Source: Bacteroidota bacterium
GTDB taxonomy: Bacteria; Bacteroidota; Bacteroidia; Chitinophagales; Chitinophagaceae
Assembly (NCBI GenBank): GCA_023411775.1
Contig: JAEYOL010000015.1
Span: forward strand, 1-28,568
Reading direction: 5' to 3'
Length of the DNA: 28,568 nt
Part shown: in pieces, positions 9,255 to 17,465 of the stretch
How the letters are laid out: every line of letters begins with the position of its first letter
Position numbering within the stretch: the first letter of the stretch is position 1
Made by a program: the position numbers and the translations under genes
Notes under the pieces: generated by a model
What the model saw: only the letters and a program-made list of their open reading frames with translations
Database searches by the model: none
Told to the model about the DNA's origin: nothing

Positions 9255-11906
9255 ATGAAAAAATCCGGAATTGTTGGTCTTTTTTTACTGGCGGGCTTAC
9301 TGGTAAACGGCGTTACGCCGGGTTATGGGCAGGGTAAAAAAAAGCGTGAACAGCAGCGTATCGAGCGGGAAAAGAAAGAGAAGGAAGCCAGGGAAAAGGC
9401 CCGTAAGGACAGCCTGGCAAAGCTCACCCCTTATGATAAGCTATTGGGGAAATATGATAAAGTGTCCAGGGGATTTATCAGTATTTATGGCGTGAAACGA
9501 AAAGTGTACCTGGAAGTACCCTTAAGCCAGATGGATGTTGATATGCTGCTGGCCTCCACCATTTCGGAGATCAGCGACAACTATGAAGGTATCGTCGGTT
9601 CCAAACAGGACCCTTTACCCATACAATTCAGCCTGGTCGATACCACGGTGTTGTTGAAAAAGATGAATATCTCCTATCTCACCGATGCGCCGGATAACAA
9701 TATTGCGCGTGCATTGAAGTTGAATAATATGGGGGCTATTGTGAAAACATTTAAAGCGGAGGCTTTCAGTAATGATGGTAAATCGGTGGTGATCGATGTG
9801 ACGGACTTTTTCAACAGTGATATGAAAGAATTATCACCCTTTGGCATTTTCAGTGTGTATGCATCTATGGGCTATAAGTCCACACCCAGTTTTAAAAAGG
9901 ACAGGTCATTCATAGCGTCTTTTAAATCCTTTGATGATAACCTGATTATTAAATCGCAATTATCATACGAGAATAATTATAGTGCCGGTACCCGCACATT
10001 TGCTAAGGAGATCCCTGTGACGGCCACTGTTACCAGGACCATCATCCGTCTGTCGGATAAGCCAGCCCGCCCCAGAATTGCGGATCCGAGGGTGGGCATC
10101 TTTTATTCGAAAAGAATATTGATGAGTGAGCATCTGAACCGAACAGAAGAGGTTTATTATGCACACCGGTTTAGGCTGGAGCCAAAGGATAAAGCGGCCT
10201 ACAACGCAGGTAAATTAACCGAACCCGTTAAGCCTATCGTTTTTTATATCGATAATGCATTTCCTGAAAGCTGGAAGCCTTTCATTAAACAGGCAGTGGA
10301 AGACTGGCAGGAGACTTTTGAGAAAGCCGGGTTTAAAAATGCGGTTATTGCCAGACCCTTCCCGGTAGATGACTCTACGTTTGACCCCGACAACATCAAG
10401 TATAACTGTATCCGGTATGCGCCGGTTCCTGTTGCCAATGCCATGGGTCCCAGCTGGGTGGATCCCAGGTCGGGCGAGATCATCAATGCTTCGGTTTACG
10501 TTTTCCATGATATCTTAAAACTATTGAACAACTGGATGTTTATCCAGACCTCGGCCACCGATGCAAGCGTAAGAAATACGATACTTCCGGAAAGTAAAAA
10601 AATGGAGGGATTGCAATACATTATCCGGCACGAATTGGGGCATTGTCTGGGTCTCCGTCATAATATGGGTGGCTCCGGCGCCATACCGGTCGACTCTTTA
10701 AGATCGCCAGGCTTTACTCAGAAAAATGGCATCACCTATTCCATTATGGATTACGCCCGTTTTAATTACATTGCCCAACCAGGCGACCTGGAAAAAGGAG
10801 TGGTATTATCGCCACCCAGGTTCGGTATATACGATCATTACGCCATCCAGTGGAATTACAAATACTTTGATCCTGCGCAGGTGACGGCTAGTAACGAAAA
10901 AAACATTCTTGAGGCGATGGTGAGTGAAAAATCCGGCGATATACGTTTTCGTTTTGGCAATGAGTTTTTGACGTCTTTTGATCCCCGCACGCAAACAGAG
11001 GACCTGGGGGATGACGCCATAAAGGCGTCCTCTTATGGGATTAAAAACCTGAGGTATGTATTGGCCAATGTAAACGAATGGGTAAAAGCTAATGATAAGG
11101 ATTACAGTTACCGGGAAAACATACTCGCACAGGCCCGGGGCCAGTATATCCGCTACCTGAACCATGTGTTGACCAATATCGGTGGCATTTATGTAAATGA
11201 AAAATACGAAGGGGACGACGTGTTTCACTATAAGGTGGTGTCGCGAAAAAAACAACAGGAATCGTTGCAATTCATCCTGGCGCAACTGGAAGACAATAAC
11301 TGGTTAGAGCCGGAGTCCTTATTGAAAAATATGACAATTACAGGCACTCCGCTGGTATCGCTGCGAAATAATATGGTAAATACTTTACTGCAACTGCCTG
11401 CCAGGGTGCAGTTAGGGTCGGTGCGGTCAGATGAGAAAGATCCTTATACACCAAAGGATGTATTGGATGACCTGTACCAGGCATTCTGGAAACCCACGAT
11501 GCAGAAGAAAAAACTTTCTGCTGTGCAGATGCAAATGCAAAAAGCGTTTGTAGCAGCGGTAACCAAAGAAGCAAAGCTGGGCTCCGCGGGTGCTGCCGGA
11601 GCTGATGCGGAAGCCATTTCGCTCAACCGGGAGTTGCCCGTTGTCCAATTCCGCAAGGACGTACATGACATGGCAGCATGCTCCGTTGATGACCGGATAC
11701 AAGTGAGCGGCAACAATATCCCCGTCAGCGGTTTTGGTTATATGAATGTTCAGTTTAATCTTATGCCGGCTTTGGAACCAGTGTATTTCGGGCTATTGAA
11801 AAGAATTCAATCATTGCTAAGGACGGTTGCCACATCCACCAGTGACAGGGAAACTGCACAACATTATCAATTGTTATTGCACCAGGTAAATAAAACACTA
11901 AAATAG
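9255..11906 (+). CDS. Exported zinc-dependent metalloprotease (DUF5118/DUF5117/Met-zincin type)
   Basis: This secreted or periplasmic protease has 883 residues when started at ATG 9255, chosen because the signal peptide MKKSGIVGLFLLAGLLVNG begins there; an ATG at 9207 would add 16 residues ahead of it. After a charged KKREQQRIEREKKEKEAREK stretch come the DUF5118-like segment (about 55-100), a DUF5117-like domain (about 110-300) and the catalytic domain. The zinc motif HELGHCLGLRH is at 459-469, followed by the Met-turn SIMDYARFNY, so zinc ligands, catalytic Glu and Met-turn are all present. It is the penultimate gene of the SusCD locus and ends 6 bases before a paralogous protease gene. It probably trims peptides for uptake by SusC/SusD; the natural substrate is unknown. 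Confidence 0.93.
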   Translation: MKKSGIVGLFLLAGLLVNGVTPGYGQGKKKREQQRIEREKKEKEAREKARKDSLAKLTPYDKLLGKYDKVSRGFISIYGVKRKVYLEVPLSQMDVDMLLASTISEISDNYEGIVGSKQDPLPIQFSLVDTTVLLKKMNISYLTDAPDNNIARALKLNNMGAIVKTFKAEAFSNDGKSVVIDVTDFFNSDMKELSPFGIFSVYASMGYKSTPSFKKDRSFIASFKSFDDNLIIKSQLSYENNYSAGTRTFAKEIPVTATVTRTIIRLSDKPARPRIADPRVGIFYSKRILMSEHLNRTEEVYYAHRFRLEPKDKAAYNAGKLTEPVKPIVFYIDNAFPESWKPFIKQAVEDWQETFEKAGFKNAVIARPFPVDDSTFDPDNIKYNCIRYAPVPVANAMGPSWVDPRSGEIINASVYVFHDILKLLNNWMFIQTSATDASVRNTILPESKKMEGLQYIIRHELGHCLGLRHNMGGSGAIPVDSLRSPGFTQKNGITYSIMDYARFNYIAQPGDLEKGVVLSPPRFGIYDHYAIQWNYKYFDPAQVTASNEKNILEAMVSEKSGDIRFRFGNEFLTSFDPRTQTEDLGDDAIKASSYGIKNLRYVLANVNEWVKANDKDYSYRENILAQARGQYIRYLNHVLTNIGGIYVNEKYEGDDVFHYKVVSRKKQQESLQFILAQLEDNNWLEPESLLKNMTITGTPLVSLRNNMVNTLLQLPARVQLGSVRSDEKDPYTPKDVLDDLYQAFWKPTMQKKKLSAVQMQMQKAFVAAVTKEAKLGSAGAAGADAEAISLNRELPVVQFRKDVHDMAACSVDDRIQVSGNNIPVSGFGYMNVQFNLMPALEPVYFGLLKRIQSLLRTVATSTSDRETAQHYQLLLHQVNKTLK

Positions 11907-11912
11907 GGGGAG

Positions 11913-13937
11913 ATGAAAAGAAATCTTAAGCGATGCTTTATCCTTCCCGGTTTGATGATGCTGTGTGTAACACTACATGCTCAGAAGGATACGTTAAAAC
12001 AAAAAGGAAGATACGATTCACTTTTTGCAGGGAAGAAGGTGGAAACAAAGAAAGGTATTGTTACCCTGCATAAGATGGATGGTAAAATATATTTTGAGTT
12101 TCCCATACATTTATTAGAAAGACATTTCTTACTGGGCTCGGTTGCCGAACAAACCAGTCATACCGAAGAAGTGGCTGCCGGGGAACAGGCAAAAGATCCG
12201 CTGGCAGTGCATTTCACCCAGACCGATAGCACTGTTTTTTTGCGCAGATCGGATTTTTCAGTGCGAAGCCTGGATCCCAATATCCAGGAAGCTTTGCGTA
12301 AAAATTACGCCAGTCCTATAATTGGTGCTTATCCTGTGATGGCTTACACTCCGGACAGTTCCGCCCTGGTATTTGATATCAGTAGTTTGTTTTTAAGCGG
12401 AAGCTCTAATATGGATCCGTTTATGCCGGTAGGCGGTCTGTCATCGCGGAAGACTAATTTTAAGCAGGAGGGAACTGTACTGCATGAGATAATGGCTTTC
12501 GAGGATAACCTGTCTGTATCGGCTTATCTCACCTACCTGGTCAGTAAGACCTTTTTCGGTTTTTCTGTTGCAGAAAATATGCCGGTAACGGTACTGATCA
12601 AGAGATCGATGGTGTTATTACCCAGTGAGCCCGTGGCCCCCAGGTATAATGATCCCAGGATCGGCGTCTTCCCCACCCGGTTTGTACAGTATGATCCTAA
12701 GCAGGATGCGGTAAAGGAGATATTCTTTGCCAATCGCTGGAGACTGGAGCCGGCTGATAAAGCAGCTCATGCAAGAGGTGAGTTGGTGCAGCCAAAAAAG
12801 CCTATTGTGTTTTACCTTGATACTAAATTTCCATCCGGTTGGATAGAGCCGATCCGTAAAGGAGTGCTGGACTGGAATATGGCATTTGAAAAGATAGGTT
12901 TTAAAAATGCGATAGAGGTGCAGATGTATCCCGAAAGTGACAGCAGTTTCGATCCAAATAATATCCGCTTCAATTGTATCAAGTACGCGCCTAATCTCAC
13001 ACAAAATGCCATGGGACCCAGTTGGGTTGATCCGCGTTCAGGTGAAATACTATATGCGTCTGTATATATATACCATGGCCTGGCGGATATTTTGAGCGAC
13101 TGGATGGCTGTACAAATGGGTGGAGCCAATCCCGAAGTACTTCAAAAGCACGTGCCCGCTTCATTGCTGGCGGAAGCATTGCGTTATGTGTCGGCTCATG
13201 AAATTGGTCATACACTGGGGTTGATGCATAATATGGCGGCCAGTTCAGCTTACCCGGTTGACTCCTTGCGTTCTCCCGGTTTTACGCAGCAATATGGCAC
13301 TACGCCATCCATTATGGATTATGCGCGTTTTAATTTTGTTGCACAGCCAGGCGACCTCGAAAAAGGTGTAAAGATGACACCGCCGCATTTAGGTGTGTAT
13401 GATTATTACGCTATTGACTGGTTGTATGCGCCTGTTTTAACGGCCGGCAGCCCTGAGGAAGAAGTGGCCGTTTTGGATAAAAAAATTACCAGCCGCATGC
13501 CTGATCCATTCTACCGATATGGAAAGCAGCAGATCTATGGAAATCTGGATCCGAGTGCACTCACAGAAGATCTTGGCGATGACCAGGTAAAAGCCACCCG
13601 CTATGCGATGAAAAACCTGCGGCATATCATGATGAATGCCGATAAATGGAAAAAAGAAGGTGACGCTAATTTTGACTTTAGAAATAACCTGGCTTTTTAC
13701 GTTGTTAATATTCAATATTACTGGTCATGGATGCGCGTGGTGCACAATCTCGGGGGCTACTATCAGTATGAAAAATATGAAGGTGATCCTTACCCGGCTT
13801 ATCGTGCTGTACCAAAGGCGGTGCAAAAAGAATCATTGCAGTTTTTGTTCAATCGCTGGATAGCCTGGAGTGGATGGTATTACCCGTCGTTCAGCGTAAT
13901 ATCAGTAATTTTCATGGACAGGCTGACGCGTATATAA
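11913..13937 (+). CDS. Second zinc-dependent metalloprotease paralogue, cut short by a frameshift (5' part)
   Basis: This open frame encodes 674 residues and is a paralogue of the preceding protease, with the same order of parts: signal peptide (MKRNLKRCFILPGLMMLCVTLHA), DUF5118-like, DUF5117-like, then the catalytic domain. The zinc motif HEIGHTLGLMH (429-439) and the Met-turn SIMDYARFNF are intact. Homology with the upstream protein continues to LQFLF (coding near 13836-13850), then breaks; the last ~28 residues match nothing in it. The homologous sequence resumes in the -1 frame (see 13874-14491). One extra base in the T-run 13842-13846 would restore a protein of about 859 residues, close to the 883 of its neighbour. 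This is either a recent pseudogene or a sequencing error. A truncated product would keep the active-site motif but lose a ~205-residue C-terminal part. Confidence 0.85.
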   Translation: MKRNLKRCFILPGLMMLCVTLHAQKDTLKQKGRYDSLFAGKKVETKKGIVTLHKMDGKIYFEFPIHLLERHFLLGSVAEQTSHTEEVAAGEQAKDPLAVHFTQTDSTVFLRRSDFSVRSLDPNIQEALRKNYASPIIGAYPVMAYTPDSSALVFDISSLFLSGSSNMDPFMPVGGLSSRKTNFKQEGTVLHEIMAFEDNLSVSAYLTYLVSKTFFGFSVAENMPVTVLIKRSMVLLPSEPVAPRYNDPRIGVFPTRFVQYDPKQDAVKEIFFANRWRLEPADKAAHARGELVQPKKPIVFYLDTKFPSGWIEPIRKGVLDWNMAFEKIGFKNAIEVQMYPESDSSFDPNNIRFNCIKYAPNLTQNAMGPSWVDPRSGEILYASVYIYHGLADILSDWMAVQMGGANPEVLQKHVPASLLAEALRYVSAHEIGHTLGLMHNMAASSAYPVDSLRSPGFTQQYGTTPSIMDYARFNFVAQPGDLEKGVKMTPPHLGVYDYYAIDWLYAPVLTAGSPEEEVAVLDKKITSRMPDPFYRYGKQQIYGNLDPSALTEDLGDDQVKATRYAMKNLRHIMMNADKWKKEGDANFDFRNNLAFYVVNIQYYWSWMRVVHNLGGYYQYEKYEGDPYPAYRAVPKAVQKESLQFLFNRWIAWSGWYYPSFSVISVIFMDRLTRI

Positions 13938-14491
13938 GAAGAGTACTATTTCCCTACCTGGTACGCCTGGTAGCCGTGCAGACAGCCTTAGGCGAATCCA
14001 AAAATGAAAAAGACGCGTATACCAGGGCAGAAGCGATTGCAGATATTTTTCAGTATGTATGGAGCAACTCAAAAAACAGGATGAATCGGCATTCCATCCA
14101 GGAGATGCAGGCTGCATTGGTTGATATTTTAATTGCGGGTTCGGAGGTGAAAAAAGCCCCTGTTGCCAATGCCCGCGCTTTCACCGATATGGAATATTAT
14201 GAGCAACAGTTGTTGTTGCTGGATCATATGGCAAATAAATATAGCCCTCAACATGAAAAGATACCTTGTAGCCCTGCTTTGTGGTCGGTGTTAGGAACCC
14301 AGGCAGGCGAGACGGACGGATTTGGGTTTCTGCCCCGTATCAAATCCGACGCGGTGAATATTAGTCATATCTATTATCAATGGTTACTGGCATCAAAAAA
14401 GCGTATTCAGCGCCTGATCCCTCAAAGCCATGGTGACACGAGGTTACACCTGGAGTACATGTTACTAAAAATAGACAAGGCAATAAAATAG
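13874..14491 (+). pseudogene. Displaced C-terminal part of the second metalloprotease
   Basis: This frame of about 205 codons from the ATG at 13874 has no signal peptide and is not an independent gene. It aligns with the C-terminal part of the upstream protease: NISNFHGQADAYIRRV...ALGESKNEKDAYTRAEAI...DIFQYVW pairs with the neighbour's RNNMVNTLLQLPARVQLG...SDEKDPYTPKDVLDDLYQAFW. Read upstream of the ATG, the same frame gives QSLDSLEW, which continues the alignment back to about 13850, placing the shift at 13842-13853. No further stops or shifts occur in the fragment, so the damage is recent, or is an assembly error in a T-run. The C-terminal KIDKAIK matches the neighbour's QVNKTLK ending. Confidence 0.85.
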
Positions 14492-14589
14492 ATAGGGTTG
14501 TCTGCCCACCAGGTACTAGTTAACAGTAGCCCCGGTTCCTGTTCCTGCTCTGTTATTTAGCTTCGCTTAAGACAGACGACGGTGTTTTT

Positions 14590-14628
14590 CGATGAACCCT
14601 ATGCTTTTTCGTCTAAATTAGTTCATCG
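14590..14628 (+). repeat. Inverted repeat CGATGAAC / GTTCATCG downstream of the protease operon
   Basis: An 8-bp perfect inverted repeat (arms 14590-14597 and 14621-14628, 23-base loop) is followed by TGGTTTTTGG. An overlapping alternative pairing of AGACGA near 14574 with TCGTCT near 14609 also exists. It lies about 100 bases after the last protease codon and before the PKD lipoprotein gene, so it could help end the long operon transcript. The T-run is short and interrupted, so the terminator reading is weak. Confidence 0.3.
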
Positions 14629-14742
14629 TGGTTTTTGGAAAAGTAACGGCATTAAATAGTTTCCGCCTGAAATGGTTGGAACCAAGGTCTAAGCAGTTTT
14701 AATTTTAAGATAGGCTAGTCATCCCCGCTTAAGATTCCTGCT

Positions 14743-15888
14743 ATGCGAATGCTTAAACACTTTCATATTTTCAATCCTTCTCTAACAAAGTTGCTTGCCC
14801 TCATAACGCTTATGGGTTGTCTAACACTAATTGCATCCTGTTCAAAGGAACTATCCTGCGAAGGATGCATGGACGATAATAAGCCACCTATTGCCGATGC
14901 AGGAACCGATCAATTGGTAACCCTGCCAGCTGACAGCATCGTGCTTGATGGCCGGGCTTCCAAAGACCCGGACGGGACAATCACAGAATGGCGATGGAGA
15001 AAGATATCCGGCCCGGCCTTATTCACCATTATTAATCCTGAAAGCGCAAAACCTATACTGAAACAATTTGAAGCCGGTATTTACCAGTTTGAATTGTCGG
15101 TAAAAGACAATGGCGGATTAACGGGGAAAGACACGGTAGAAATTACTGTACAAAATGCAGCAGCTGTTGACTACCCACCCGTGGCCAATGCCGGGCCGGA
15201 TCTTTCCATCATTTTACCGGTAAATGCTGTCATTATTGATGGGAGTGCGTCAACTGATCCGGATAACAATATTGCGAGTTATTTATGGAAAAAAATTTCC
15301 GGTCCGGCTACGGCGGGTGTCATTGTTCAAAAAGATTCGGCAATAACCGCGGTGACAGGTCTTGCGGCGGGCCATTACCAGTTTGAACTGACAGTGACGG
15401 ATGCAACGGGTTTGTCTGACAGGGATACGGTGCGGATAGATGTGACGACGCAGACCGGCCAGGCAGGTTTAATCGAAGTGATCTTTTATTGGCGTGAACC
15501 TACAGGCACGGTGAGTTTTGTATCAGATTATGGCCCGTTTGAATGGATGGAATGGGATTCTGGTGGAAGTTATTTGAAACTTGTTACTGTCAATATGGAC
15601 ACATTAACTGATTACCTTGCAGGTGTCTGGTGCAGAACCTGCGCAGCTAATTGCAACTCGCCATATTATGCCAGTATATTCAGCGACAAAAACATTGTAA
15701 CATTTCAGGTGCCGCCGGGTGTCTACCAGTGGAAAGCCGAGACCGGCACCCAGCCTTTCACTGGGCCAAATGTTTTCCTGTCCATCACACCCGAGTTATA
15801 TAATTTTTTCAACACCACCCACAAAACAAGTGGCACTGTAACGGTTAGCCCGGGAGACAAATGCGTTGTGGTTGAAATAATTTTTTAA
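14743..15888 (+). CDS. Lipoprotein with two PKD domains
   Basis: This 381-residue lipoprotein has a signal peptide ending in lipobox LIASC (Cys33) and then a short Cys-containing linker (SKELSCEGCMDDNK). Two PKD beta-sandwich repeats follow at about 48-137 and 145-234. Each opens with the PPxANAGxDxxxxLP pattern, has a DGxASxDPD turn and a W(R/K)KISGPA strand, and ends in a YQFELxVxD strand. A C-terminal region (about 240-381) has a cysteine-rich stretch WCRTCAANCNS and resembles nothing I can name. The protein is probably surface-anchored; PKD domains usually mediate protein or ligand contacts. A 251-base gap separates it from the protease operon, so it is likely its own unit. ATG 14749 is an equally possible start. 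Confidence 0.85.
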   Translation: MRMLKHFHIFNPSLTKLLALITLMGCLTLIASCSKELSCEGCMDDNKPPIADAGTDQLVTLPADSIVLDGRASKDPDGTITEWRWRKISGPALFTIINPESAKPILKQFEAGIYQFELSVKDNGGLTGKDTVEITVQNAAAVDYPPVANAGPDLSIILPVNAVIIDGSASTDPDNNIASYLWKKISGPATAGVIVQKDSAITAVTGLAAGHYQFELTVTDATGLSDRDTVRIDVTTQTGQAGLIEVIFYWREPTGTVSFVSDYGPFEWMEWDSGGSYLKLVTVNMDTLTDYLAGVWCRTCAANCNSPYYASIFSDKNIVTFQVPPGVYQWKAETGTQPFTGPNVFLSITPELYNFFNTTHKTSGTVTVSPGDKCVVVEIIF

Positions 15889-16144
15889 ACTGACTCAGAT
15901 GTTATGATGAAGTATCAGCAATCTTTTACACACTAGTGGTGGTTCAAGCGGAAAGCGGCATTGTCGGCAAACGGGGTCAGGGATTTTGCATAATTATATC
16001 CGAAGAGTAAGCTCCTGCAAACAAATAGTCAAAAGATCTTTTTTATGAAAAAATTTGAGTTAAAAAATATTCGCTAAAAATTCATGTGGCCACAACTGAA
16101 GAGTTATCTGTATTTGGACAAAGACTTACAAAATTTGGATAGGA

Positions 16145-16188
16145 TGGTCACGGAGTGCACGGAGAATTTTGTAATTACTCCGTGACCA
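16145..16188. repeat. 12-bp perfect inverted repeat TGGTCACGGAGT / ACTCCGTGACCA
   Basis: The arms at 16145-16156 and 16177-16188 are perfectly complementary with a 20-base loop, so a strong hairpin can form on either strand. No T-run follows on either side, which argues against a classic intrinsic terminator. The loop repeats the 'gcacggag' word seen again at 16250-16280, tying it to the repeat family in this spacer. Confidence 0.6.
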
Positions 16189-16340
16189 CCAAAAGTTCGT
16201 TCATGAGATAATTTTGTTATACTCCCTGGTTGCCTTTACCGAAGGACAAGGAGTGCACAGAGTGGGCACGGAGAACACGAAGTAATTGGCAGCACCCCGC
16301 CGTGACCGCTGAGGCCGCTGTGGTTAGCTAATCCCTTTTG

Positions 16341-16422
16341 GCCACGGATTACACGGATTACACGGATTTTGAGTGCCTACGGAATGTGGATTTAGCCACG
16401 GATTACACGAATTACACGGATG
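16341..16422. repeat. Direct repeats of the 'gccacggattacacgg' type
   Basis: Two ~28-bp copies (about 16341-16368 and 16395-16422) begin gccacggattacacg and differ at only one or two positions; they are offset by 54 bp. Each is itself built from a 9-base word (cacggatta) repeated. A third degenerate trace (gccacgggtta) follows near 16424 and another (gggcacggag) near 16454. From memory, such words recur in spacers of many environmental bacterial genomes; origin and role are unknown to me. Confidence 0.65.
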
Positions 16423-16475
16423 AGGCCACGGGTTAGACTCATTAATAACCAATGGGCACGGAGGGGATTGATCCA

Positions 16476-16504
16476 TTGTTCTTCGAATCCATTTTCTATC
16501 TTCA
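16476..16504 (+). promoter_or_regulatory. Bacteroidota-type promoter of the AraC gene
   Basis: TTG at 16476-16478, an 18-base spacer, then TATCTTCA at 16497-16504 agree well with the Bacteroidota housekeeping pattern TTG-N17-19-TAnnTTTG. The -7 box ends only 4 bases before ATG 16509, so the transcript would have almost no leader. This supports 16509, not the ATG at 16452, as the AraC start. Confidence 0.55.
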
Positions 16505-16508
16505 GCAC

Positions 16509-17372
16509 ATGAAGGCAATACCTGTCAGGCAGATCGCGGAGGCCGGGACTGTAAAAGGCGGTGCGGGGCGGTTTAGTATTCGTTCGCTCAGGCAGGTGTT
16601 GAACGGCCAAAAGCTGGTGCATGATCTCCATCGGCATAATTTTTATTTCGTCCTGGCTATCGAGAAGGGAGAGGGTGTTCATGAGATTGATTTCACCCCG
16701 CATCAGGTACGCGATCACTCGGTATTTATTCTGCGGCCGGGACAGGTACACCGCCTCGAACTTTCCACGAAGGCTACGGGTTTTTTGATGGAGTTTGACC
16801 TGGCGTTTTACCAGCCCAAAACAATGATCGGTGAATTGCGATGGAGAAAGGCGGTCGCCAAAAACTATTGCGGGACGGATGCCAGGAACTACAAAGCACT
16901 TGATGCTCGCCTGGCCGGTATACTACGGGAGTATACCGATAAACAAGAGGGCTACCTGGAAGCGATCCGGGCGCAGCTCGACCTGTTCTTTATAGACTAC
17001 ACAAGGCAAAGCCGCGACCCTAAAGCCATAGCTGGTAGCGAGAGCGGTTATATACAGGATCGTTTTGAAGAGCTGACCCGCCTGCTGGAGACCCATATTT
17101 CCATGATGAAAAGGGTTTCGCAATACGCCGGGCTGATGAATTTATCATCCTACCAGTTAAATGCTATCTCGAAGTCTTCGGTGGATAAAAACGTTTCCGA
17201 ACTTATCAATGACCAAATCATCCTGGAAGCAAAGCGCCATTTGCTGGCAACGTCCAGTCCTGTAAAGGAAATTGCAGACCTGTTAGGCTATGAGGATCCT
17301 TCTTATTTCATTCGATTTTTCCGAAAACAAACCGGGCAGTCGCCAGATATGTTCCGGAAGAATTTCAAATAA
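16509..17372 (+). CDS. AraC-family transcriptional regulator
   Basis: This 287-residue DNA-binding regulator (start ATG 16509) has an N-terminal cupin-like sensing domain (about 30-115), recognisable by LHRHNFYFVLAIEKGEG and HSVFILRPGQVHRLEL. The C-terminal double helix-turn-helix (about 185-285) ends in the family signature IADLLGYEDPSYFIRFFRKQTGQSPDMFR. An upstream ATG at 16452 would add 19 residues but starts inside the 'cacggag' repeat zone and ahead of the promoter, so it was rejected. Immediately after its stop codon lie a direct repeat and a promoter that lead into a three-gene module on the same strand, the most likely target. The inducer is unknown; the esterase and oxidoreductase in the module suggest a small organic compound. 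Confidence 0.92.
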   Translation: MKAIPVRQIAEAGTVKGGAGRFSIRSLRQVLNGQKLVHDLHRHNFYFVLAIEKGEGVHEIDFTPHQVRDHSVFILRPGQVHRLELSTKATGFLMEFDLAFYQPKTMIGELRWRKAVAKNYCGTDARNYKALDARLAGILREYTDKQEGYLEAIRAQLDLFFIDYTRQSRDPKAIAGSESGYIQDRFEELTRLLETHISMMKRVSQYAGLMNLSSYQLNAISKSSVDKNVSELINDQIILEAKRHLLATSSPVKEIADLLGYEDPSYFIRFFRKQTGQSPDMFRKNFK

Positions 17373-17400
17373 GTCCTGTTCAACTTCAAACCTGTCCTGT
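17373..17400 (+). promoter_or_regulatory. Candidate AraC operator: GTCCTGT direct repeat, 21 bp apart
   Basis: GTCCTGT occurs at 17373-17379 and again at 17394-17400, exactly 21 bp (two helical turns) apart and on the same strand. This is the geometry expected of AraC-family half-sites. The first copy begins at the base after the AraC stop codon. The second lies 22 bases before the -7 box TAGTTTTG, about where an activator would contact RNA polymerase at a promoter lacking a good -33 box. Binding by this AraC protein is inferred from arrangement only. Confidence 0.45.
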
Positions 17401-17421
17401 CACGGCAGGGGTATCTCAAAT

Positions 17422-17429
17422 TAGTTTTG
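17422..17429 (+). promoter_or_regulatory. Promoter -7 box TAGTTTTG of the esterase module
   Basis: TAGTTTTG fits the TAnnTTTG box of Bacteroidota promoters. No convincing TTG box is found 17-19 bases upstream, which suits a promoter needing an activator. The start codon of the first module gene is 37 bases further on. Confidence 0.5.
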
Positions 17430-17454
17430 TGAGCGAAAATTATTACTCACAAAA
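17425..17454. repeat. Inverted repeat TTTTGTGAG / CTCACAAAA over the -7 box
   Basis: Perfect 9-bp arms at 17425-17433 and 17446-17454, with a 12-base spacer, overlap the last bases of the -7 box and the expected start of transcription. It could be the operator of a dimeric repressor, or a hairpin in the 5' leader of the mRNA. Confidence 0.5.
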
Positions 17455-17465
17455 ATTAAGAAATC

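Larger units (their letters stand above)
15889..16508. other. 620-base gene-free spacer, AT-rich then repeat-rich
   Basis: No coding region is supported here. The first ~250 bases are AT-rich and unremarkable. From about 16145 onward the sequence is packed with variants of 'cacggag', 'gtgcacggag' and 'cacggattacacgg' (listed separately), up to the promoter of the AraC gene. Translated frames through it give low-complexity strings such as IRVIRVIRG on the minus strand, which I regard as spurious. Confidence 0.7.

Noticed and set aside
13836..13900. Programmed -1 ribosomal frameshift to make the full second protease
   Set aside because: The site reads G TTT TTG, which lacks the X XXY YYZ pattern, and the only downstream pairing seen (CGCTG with CAGCG, 33 bases apart) is weak. 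A lost T is simpler.
16452..16508. Upstream ATG extending the AraC protein by 19 residues
   Set aside because: The extension begins in repeat sequence and covers the likely promoter (TTG-N18-TATCTTCA) just ahead of ATG 16509.
16392..16751. 119-codon minus-strand frame ending in IRVIRVIRG
   Set aside because: Its C-terminus is the translated 'cacggattacacgg' repeat and the rest is antisense to the AraC gene.
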